Assembly (NCBI RefSeq): GCF_963678635.1
Contig: NC_087065.1
Coordinates: 14,114,743-14,178,742, forward strand
Source: Symsagittifera roscoffensis
Taxonomy: Eukaryota; Xenacoelomorpha; Acoela; Convolutidae
Length of the DNA: 64,000 bases
Direction of reading: 5' to 3'
Shown here: piece by piece, positions 57,501 through 64,000 of the stretch
Position numbering within the stretch: the stretch's first letter is position 1
How the letters are laid out: each line of letters begins with the position of its first letter
Made by a program: the position numbers and the translations under genes
Notes under the pieces: generated by a model
Told to the model about the DNA's origin: nothing
What the model saw: only the letters and a program-made list of their open reading frames with translations
Database searches by the model: none

Positions 57501-60269
57501 CTACCGAACAAAAATATATACAGCAACAACAGTTCAGGAAAACCACTCCCGAACAATACAAATTATACGAGAACTCAATCACCACATAACTCAAGTTATA
57601 GAGGAAGATCGCCAGAACGAAGACATACACAAAATTCGTCACAAAATCACTACAATAGACCAAATAGTCGAAATAACTATTCCAGATCTAATTCAAATAC
57701 AACACAATTTGTTTCTAGATCTAATTCCCAATCAAGGAATAAATACTATCCCAACAATCAGTCACGAAACTCATCATATAATAAAAATAGAAACTATTCC
57801 AATAATCGAAATAGAAGTTATTCAAACAACCGAAATCAGTATTACCCGAACAATCGATCAAGAAATAACTCATATAACATATCAAACGGTAATTATCAAA
57901 ACAGATCACGAAATAATTCACAAAATCGACATTCAAGTTATAATAATCGTTATAGAAATTATTCCCAATCACCACACAGAAATAGTAACAACTATAATAA
58001 TTCTAACAATCGCCACAGAAGTAGTACACCTAAACATCAAAGACATATTAATCAAGTACAATCAAATCCAGAAACAACATCAGACCCCCCAGGTCTTGAT
58101 GACACAGTAGATGATACGTTACAACTAAATCAAACAAACTGTGGATCATCAGATTCAGAAAGTGATACAGAAAACACTCTCTCCATCAATATGATAGCAG
58201 TCGAAAATGACTATGAACCTATTATATATGAACAACCTTTTTCATCACACATATATGAAAATCAATCAGAACTCCTTCGCAATTACTATATTGAACCCAT
58301 TCATTCCACAAAATCAACACAAGAAACTAACGAAATCAACATTACAAATCAATCCAATGAGAATGACAAAACAAAATGCTTGAATACAAACCACATCTAT
58401 CAAAATATACAAAAAGAACAACCTAAAGAAAAAATTTGGACAATACCATTTCTTTTGGAAAGTCCAAGAAACAAAGAATTTCAACCACCAGATCTTGAAA
58501 TTGATTATTTAATTGATTCAGGAGCAGAATCAAATATAATAAACCTTCCCACATGGAATGAAATAAAAACTTTACACCCAAAGCTAACACCTCTTGAAAC
58601 CTCCAGTAGGCTAGCAACAGCACAAGGATCAACGTTGAAAAATTACGGAAAAATTCAATTATTTCTTTTCCCCACAAGAACAATAGAACAAAACAAAATT
58701 TTACATAAACCATTCAAACAAATATTTCATATCACTGATATTAAACACAATATCATTGGAATACCGTTCATCTCTAAATACATACCAACAATCAACATCT
58801 TGAATAGTAAAATACTAATCAAAGATAAATACACAAAAACAAAAGACACATCCCTAACATTTTTTCAAAGATTAAATAAAAAACCACCATTCTTTTCAAA
58901 ATTTTACCCAATATATAACCAACAAAGAAAACACCTGAAACCACTATCAGGAAACATATATATTTTTTCAATAAAACAAGTTCACCAATATGACAAAAAA
59001 CAAAACAAACAACAATTTTATATGTCAGATTTTGAATTTAAACCTATCCATAAATTTTTCAAAATCACAATCTCATCCATAAAATATTTGAAAAACTCGA
59101 ATTCAGATATTATTTCTTTACACGTATACAACAATACACCCTATCAAGTAACTTTACCTTTAGGACTTTTAGGCTATTGCGAAACCAACGCTACAATATC
59201 ACCGATACACGAAAAAGCATACCGCGTAAATAATACACTCCAAATATTAGATATTTGTCAATCCACAATTCTTAATGAAGAATTATCCATAAATAATATA
59301 TTAAGTAAAGAAAAAACAAATACGGATTATTTCACAAAAACCCCATATTTCAAACCTACATTCAACATAAGTAACTACACAGAGAATCAACAGAAATTTT
59401 TATCAATGTTTAATTTCCAACATTCACAAATAACACAAGACGATTTTGATAGATTAGCCAAACAGCTAATAAAATATTCATCAGTATATGCAACATCCAA
59501 ATTTGATGTTGGCAAAATCAGCTCATCACTACATCTCCCATTAAAACCTGACGCAGTTTTCAAAAAACAAAGAGCAAGTAAAGAACCAATTCACCTACAT
59601 GATAAAGTGAACAGATTACTCGATATTTTAGAACAATACGACATTATATCACCAGTAAATAAAGAAGAACAACCAAAAGGTAACACATTTATCAACCCTG
59701 TTATCATCCTAGCCAAAGGAAAATCATTAAAAATAGTTCTCGATGCTAGATACCTTAATTCAATCATAGACGAATCAAAGTGCAATTGCCCTATTGAACC
59801 AATCCAAGTCATTTTAACAAAAATAAACGGAAGATACTTTACAACCGCAGATATGAATAGTGCATACAATCAAATGCCACTAGATGAACAATCGCGACGC
59901 CTAACACAATTTGTTATTGGAAACCAGCATTATGAATTCAACCGCCTATTCTATGGAATATCCATAGGACCAGCAGCTTTTTCAGCTTTTATGAGCAAAA
60001 TTTTTAGACCACTAATACTCAAGAAAAATGCAATCACCTATTTAGACGACGTTTTTATGCAATCACAGACTAAAGAAGAAATGTTCAATGTTTTAGAACA
60101 CTATCACAAAACACTTCAAAACGAAAATTTGAAGGCCGCCCCCGATAAATCACACTTCTTTTTGACAAGAGTTAAATTCTTAGGACATAATATAGAAAGA
60201 AAAACAATCACTCCATTAAAATCACGCATTGATGCAATTCAGAAGCTCCAACCACCATTTCACAAATAA
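57500..60269 (+). CDS. Pol of the AT-rich Gypsy element: low-complexity region, protease, RT
   Basis: Continuous with the frame from 56835 (1,144 codons in all), ending at TAA 60267-60269. About 190 residues of N/S/R/Y repeats (57520-58060; SRNNSYN, NNRNRSYSNN types) precede a retropepsin motif DYLIDSGAESNII (about 58503-58545). RT follows: INPVIILAKGKSLKIVLDARYLN, YFTTADMNSAYNQMPL (motif A), LFYGISIGPAAFSAFM (motif B), ITYLDDVFMQ (catalytic YLDD, intact, about 60030-60060) and KSHFFLTRVKFLGH. Family: Ty3/Gypsy. At 60265 the frame must shift (+1) to reach TNKKKIQEFLGMLNF. Confidence 0.88.
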
Positions 60270-61570
60270 AAAGAAAATCCAAGAATTCCTTGGAATGTTA
60301 AACTTTTTGAGTAAATATGTATATAAAATGCAATTATACCTAAGACCATTCTATAAAAAACTTAGACAACAAAATAATTTTGAATGGAATACAGAACATC
60401 AAGCACAATTTGAAGAAATTAAGAAACTCTTAACTGAACAAATTTCAAACACAATTCCAGATCCAAATCAACCATTCTATGCAATGTGCGATGCTTCGAA
60501 TTTTGGCATCGGCGCAGCATTATTACAATCACACCATGGTACAAACAAAATGAACCTTATATCAGCAAATTCTAGATTATTCACTCAAGAGTTGAGAGCT
60601 ACGACTCTCAACTCTAATGAGAGAATGTACAGCTATAATATATACACTAACAGAATATGAATTTCTGATACTTGGATCAAAACATCCAACAGTTCTATTT
60701 ACAGACCACAATTCAATCATCTTTCTTTTTACACAAAAATCCAATCCAAATCACCGAGTTTATAGATTTCAATTAATTCTAATGAAATTTCCAAACTTAC
60801 ATATAGTTTGGACAGCAGGAAAGAATCTTGCATTACCAGATACACTCAGTCGAACTACACAACCTGAAATACTTACACGAAAAACTATAGCTGAAATACC
60901 AAAAAATATAAAATTTTACCTTGCAAAAGACGAAACATCACCCCGACTAGAATGCAAATATGCAGTAAAAACTGACATTGACCAATTACAAATAAATAAC
61001 CTACAACATTTCCCACTTTACTTAGATTGCCAAAATAACCACTATGAAGTTGATCTACTTGGAACATCAACTTTCAAACCAATTCCATATTCACAATGAG
61101 TAAAAAATAACACCCAACAAAAAAGAATAAAACAACACCCGCCTAAAAAAGACCTTTTTCCACTAATTCAAAAAGAAAATTTAACTGATAAAATAAATTT
61201 ATCAGGACCACAAACAAACGATTCAAAATACACAATAAACCAAGTTTTTGACCTCCATGACCCACTTGATACAATTCCTTTATCTAAACTAGAAATTGAA
61301 AACATTTTTCTCCCTCCAACAGAAAAGATTACAATTCCAACTTTGAAACAATATCAAAATCTTGACCCAGTAATTAGACAACTAAAATCATGGCACAAAT
61401 ATAAAACTAAACCCGTCAAGGCAGATCCAACTATTTTAGGAAATAAAACACTCCTCCGTTACTTTCGAAAATTTCATAATACAACAATTAACGAAAACAC
61501 AGACCTTCTAGAATATAAATTAAATGAATCTACAGTTGCCTGTCTCCCTTTGAGTATGATTCACCATTAA
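59184..61570 (+). repeat. Tandem unit 1 (2387 bp) of the Gypsy RT-RNase H region
   Basis: Begins ACCAACGCTACAATATC and ends ATGATTCACCATTAA. Repeated at 61571-63957 with about 1% divergence. Unit 1 has a private TGA at 61097-61099 (TGG in unit 2). Confidence 0.9.
60229..61570 (+). pseudogene. RNase H and downstream pol, unit 1
   Basis: FLGMLNFLSKYVYKMQLYLRPFY, FYAMCDASNFGIGAAL (first RNase H aspartate), then a frame change at about 60620 just after a 10-bp hairpin. The second frame gives RECTAIIYTLTEYEFLILGSKHP (glutamate), TDHNSIIFLF (TDHK motif altered to TDHN) and NLHIVWTAGKNLALPDTLSR (tether). A TGA at 61097 and further pol sequence (PVIRQLKSWHKYKTKP) follow. Integrase is not reached. 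Confidence 0.8.
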
Positions 61571-61792
61571 ACCAACGCTACAATATCACCGATACACGAA
61601 AAAGCATACCGCGTAAATAATACACTCCAAATATTCGATATTTGTCAATCCACAATTCTTAATGAAGAATTATCCATAAATAATATATTAAGTAACGAAA
61701 AAAGAAATACGGATTATTTCACAAAAACCCCATATTTCAAACCTACATTCAACATAAGTAACTACACAGAGAATCAACAGAAATTTTTAACA

Positions 61793-62656
61793 ATGTTTAA
61801 TTTCCAACATTCACAAATAACACAAGACGATTTTGATAGATTAGCCAAACAGCTAATAAAATATTCATCAGTATATGCAACATCCAAATTTGATGTTGGC
61901 AAAATCAGCTCATCACTACATCTCCCATTAAAACCTGACGCAGTTTTCAAAAAACAAAGAGCAAGTAAAGAACCAATTCACCTACATGATAAAGTGAACA
62001 GATTACTCGATATTTTAGAACAATACGACATTATATCACCAGTAAATAAAGAAGAACAACCAAAAGGTAACACATTTATCAACCCTGTTATCATCCTAGC
62101 CAAAGGAAAATCATTAAAAATAGTTCTCGATGCTAGATACCTTAATTCACTCATAGACGAATCAAAGTGCAATTGGCCTATTGAACCAATCCAAGTCATT
62201 TTAACAAAAATAAACGGAAGATACTTTACAACCGCAGATATGAATAGTGCATACAATCAAATGCCACTAGATGAACAATCGCGACGCCTAACACAATTTG
62301 TTATTGGAAACCAGCATTATGAATTCAACCGCCTATTCTATGGAATATCCATAGGACCAGCAGCTTTTTCAGCTTTTATGAGCAAAATTTTTAGACCACT
62401 AATACTCAAGAAAAATGCAATCACCTATTTAGACGACGTTTTTATGCAATCACAGACTAAAGAAGAAATGTTCAATATTTTAGAACACTATCACAAAACA
62501 CTTCAAAACGAAAATTTGAAGGCCGCCCCCGATAAATCACACTTCTTTTTGACAAGAGTTAAATTCTTAGAACATAATATAGAAAGAAAAACAATCACTC
62601 CATTAAAATCACGCATTGATGCAATTCAGAAGCTCCAACCACCATTTCACAAATAA
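61793..62656 (+). CDS. Reverse transcriptase, duplicated copy (unit 2)
   Basis: 287 codons with all RT blocks including LDARYLNSLIDESKC, NSAYNQMPL, GISIGPAAFSAF and YLDDVF. It lacks gag and protease upstream because the duplication starts within pol, and ends at the same TAA as unit 1, requiring the same +1 shift. Confidence 0.85.
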   Translation: MFNFQHSQITQDDFDRLAKQLIKYSSVYATSKFDVGKISSSLHLPLKPDAVFKKQRASKEPIHLHDKVNRLLDILEQYDIISPVNKEEQPKGNTFINPVIILAKGKSLKIVLDARYLNSLIDESKCNWPIEPIQVILTKINGRYFTTADMNSAYNQMPLDEQSRRLTQFVIGNQHYEFNRLFYGISIGPAAFSAFMSKIFRPLILKKNAITYLDDVFMQSQTKEEMFNILEHYHKTLQNENLKAAPDKSHFFLTRVKFLEHNIERKTITPLKSRIDAIQKLQPPFHK

Positions 62657-63957
62657 AAAGAAAATCCAAGAATTCCTTGGAATGTTAAACTTTATGAGTA
62701 AAAATGTATATAAAATGCAATTATACCTAAGACCATTCTATAATAAACTTAGACAACAAAATAATTTTGAATGGAATACAGAACATCAAGCACGATTTGA
62801 AGAAATTAAGAAACTCTTAACTGAACAAATTTCAAACACAATTCCAGATCCAAATCAACCATTCTATGCAATGTGCGATGCTTCGAATTTTGGCATCGGC
62901 GCAGCATTATTACAATCACACAATGGTACAAACAAAATGAACCTTATATCAGCAAATTCTAGATTATTCACTCAATAGTTGAGAGCTACGACTCTCAACT
63001 CTAATGAGAGAATGTACAGCTATAATATATACACTAACAGAATATGAATTTCTGATACTTGGATCAAAACATCCAACAGTTCTATTTACAGACCACAAAC
63101 CAATCATCTTTCTTTTTACACAAAAATCCAATCCAAATCACCGAGTTTATAGATTTCAATTAATTCTAATGAAATTTTCAAACTTACATATAGTTTGGAC
63201 AGCAGGAAAGAATCTTGCATTACCAGATACATTCAGTCGAACTACACAACCTGAAATACTTACACGAAAAACTATAGTTGAAATACCAAAAAATATAAAA
63301 TTTTACCTTGCAAAAGACGAAACATCACCCCGACTAGAATGCAAATATGCAGTAAAAACTGACATTGACCAATTACAAATAAATAACCTACAACATTTCC
63401 CACTTTACTTAGATTGCCAAAATAACCACTATGAAGTTGATCTACTTGGAACATCAACTTTCAAACCAATTCCATATTCACAATGGATAAAAAATAACAC
63501 CCAACAAAAAAGAATAAAACAACACCCGCCTAAAAAAGACCTTTTTCCACTAATTGAAAAAGAAAATTTAACTGATAAAATAAATTTATCAGGACCACAA
63601 ACAAACGATTCAAAATACACAATAAACCAAGTTTTTGACCTCCATGACCCACTTGATACAATTCCTTTATCTAAACTAGAAATTGAAAACATTTTTCTCC
63701 CTCCAACAGAAAAGATTACAATTCCAACTTTGAAACAATATCAAAATCTTGACCCAGTAATTAGACAACTAAAATCATGGCACAAATATAAAACTAAACC
63801 CGTCAAGGCAAAGACAACTATTTTAGGAAATAAAACACTCCTCCGTTACTTTCGAAAATTTCATAATACAACAATTAACGAAAACACAGACCTTCTAGAA
63901 TATAAATTAAATGAATCTACAGTTGCCTGTCTCCCTTTGAGTATGATTCACCATTAA
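62616..63957 (+). pseudogene. RNase H and downstream pol, unit 2
   Basis: Like unit 1 but with TAG at 62976, then 317 codons open from 63004 (RECTAIIYTLTEYEF..., TDHKPIIFLF, WTAGKNLALPDTFSR, ...ESTVACLPLSMIHH), stopping at the unit boundary. Confidence 0.8.
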
Positions 63958-64000
63958 ACCAACGCTACAATATCACCGATACACGAAAAAGCATACCGCG
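63958..64000 (+). repeat. Start of tandem unit 3
   Basis: The last 43 bases repeat the unit start (ACCAACGCTACAATATC...GCATACCGCG), so the array continues beyond the window. Confidence 0.9.

Larger units (their letters stand above)
61571..63957 (+). repeat. Tandem unit 2 (2387 bp)
   Basis: Same start and end as unit 1. RT part 61793-62656, RNase H part 62616-62978 with a private TAG at 62976-62978, then 63004-63957 open. Here TDHKPIIFLF is intact and the codon at the unit 1 TGA reads TGG. Confidence 0.9.
52840..64000 (+). mobile_element. AT-rich Gypsy-type retroelement, leader to RNase H, with internal tandem duplication
   Basis: Shared sequence with the truncated intronic copy begins at about 52828 (AACCTGATCTAAACTACATT). 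Order: leader with hairpin, small ORF, gag N-terminal ORF, gag core with zinc knuckle, protease, RT, RNase H. The RT-RNase H part is repeated with a 2387-bp period to the window end. The LTR boundary was not resolved and integrase is not reached. All frames carry shifts. Confidence 0.8.

Overview
The window reads as a piece of a large, repeat-rich invertebrate (metazoan) genome. The basis is spliced exons of a seven-transmembrane receptor with consensus acceptors and kilobase introns, plus LTR, LINE and Penelope-type retroelements, MITE-like DNA and a 0.7 kb trinucleotide array. The species cannot be named from the sequence. Composition alternates between moderately GC-rich blocks (the giant-element coding regions and the LINE) and very AT-rich blocks (introns and the last Gypsy element). 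One run of 200 N marks an assembly gap at 30517-30716.

Region 1 (1-30516) is built almost wholly from decayed copies of one family of very large LTR elements. Copy 1 (+, 1-8330) shows a long coding region of unknown function, called A-B-C-D here (about 2,190 codons), followed directly by a 1.5 kb LTR (6813-8330). A Penelope-like fragment (-) follows, carrying a solo LTR of the same family with a perfect 5-bp target-site duplication (TAGAC), then a truncated LTR. A repeat-rich leader (12076-15567) precedes a broken gag-protease region (15568-19720). That region is joined abruptly to B-C-D of copy 2 (19726-24353), which again ends in an LTR (24581-25948). A third LTR subfamily lies tail-to-tail on the minus strand, and the two-LTR block is tandemly duplicated (offset 2674 bp, to 30062). 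A minus-strand fragment of D (copy 3) then runs into the gap. A fourth copy, a 0.5 kb B/C fragment on the minus strand, sits at 36640-37140. Comparing reading frames between copies suggests A-B-C-D was once a single polyprotein.

Region 2 (30717-33864) is the 3' part of a non-LTR retrotransposon: an RT with an intact FADD motif and four C-terminal zinc fingers, ending in (GAA)n then (GAT)n of about 0.7 kb. The array stops about 20 bp before a receptor exon.

Region 3 (33886-51938) holds three exons of a divergent seven-transmembrane receptor (TM3-4, TM5-6, TM7). Its introns contain a truncated Gypsy copy, the B/C fragment, a full-length 6.3 kb Gypsy element with LTRs and a 5-bp target duplication, a 179-bp MITE and a probable hAT-like non-autonomous element.

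Region 4 (about 52840-64000) is a second copy of the AT-rich Gypsy family of region 3: a leader with a conserved perfect hairpin, a small basic ORF, a gag ORF, then gag/protease/RT/RNase H. Its RT-RNase H part is tandemly repeated with a 2387-bp period (two full units and the start of a third). No integrase is reached before the window ends.

The candidate undescribed system is the A-B-C-D polyprotein carried between pol and the 3' LTR of the giant LTR family. I recognise no domain in it with certainty.
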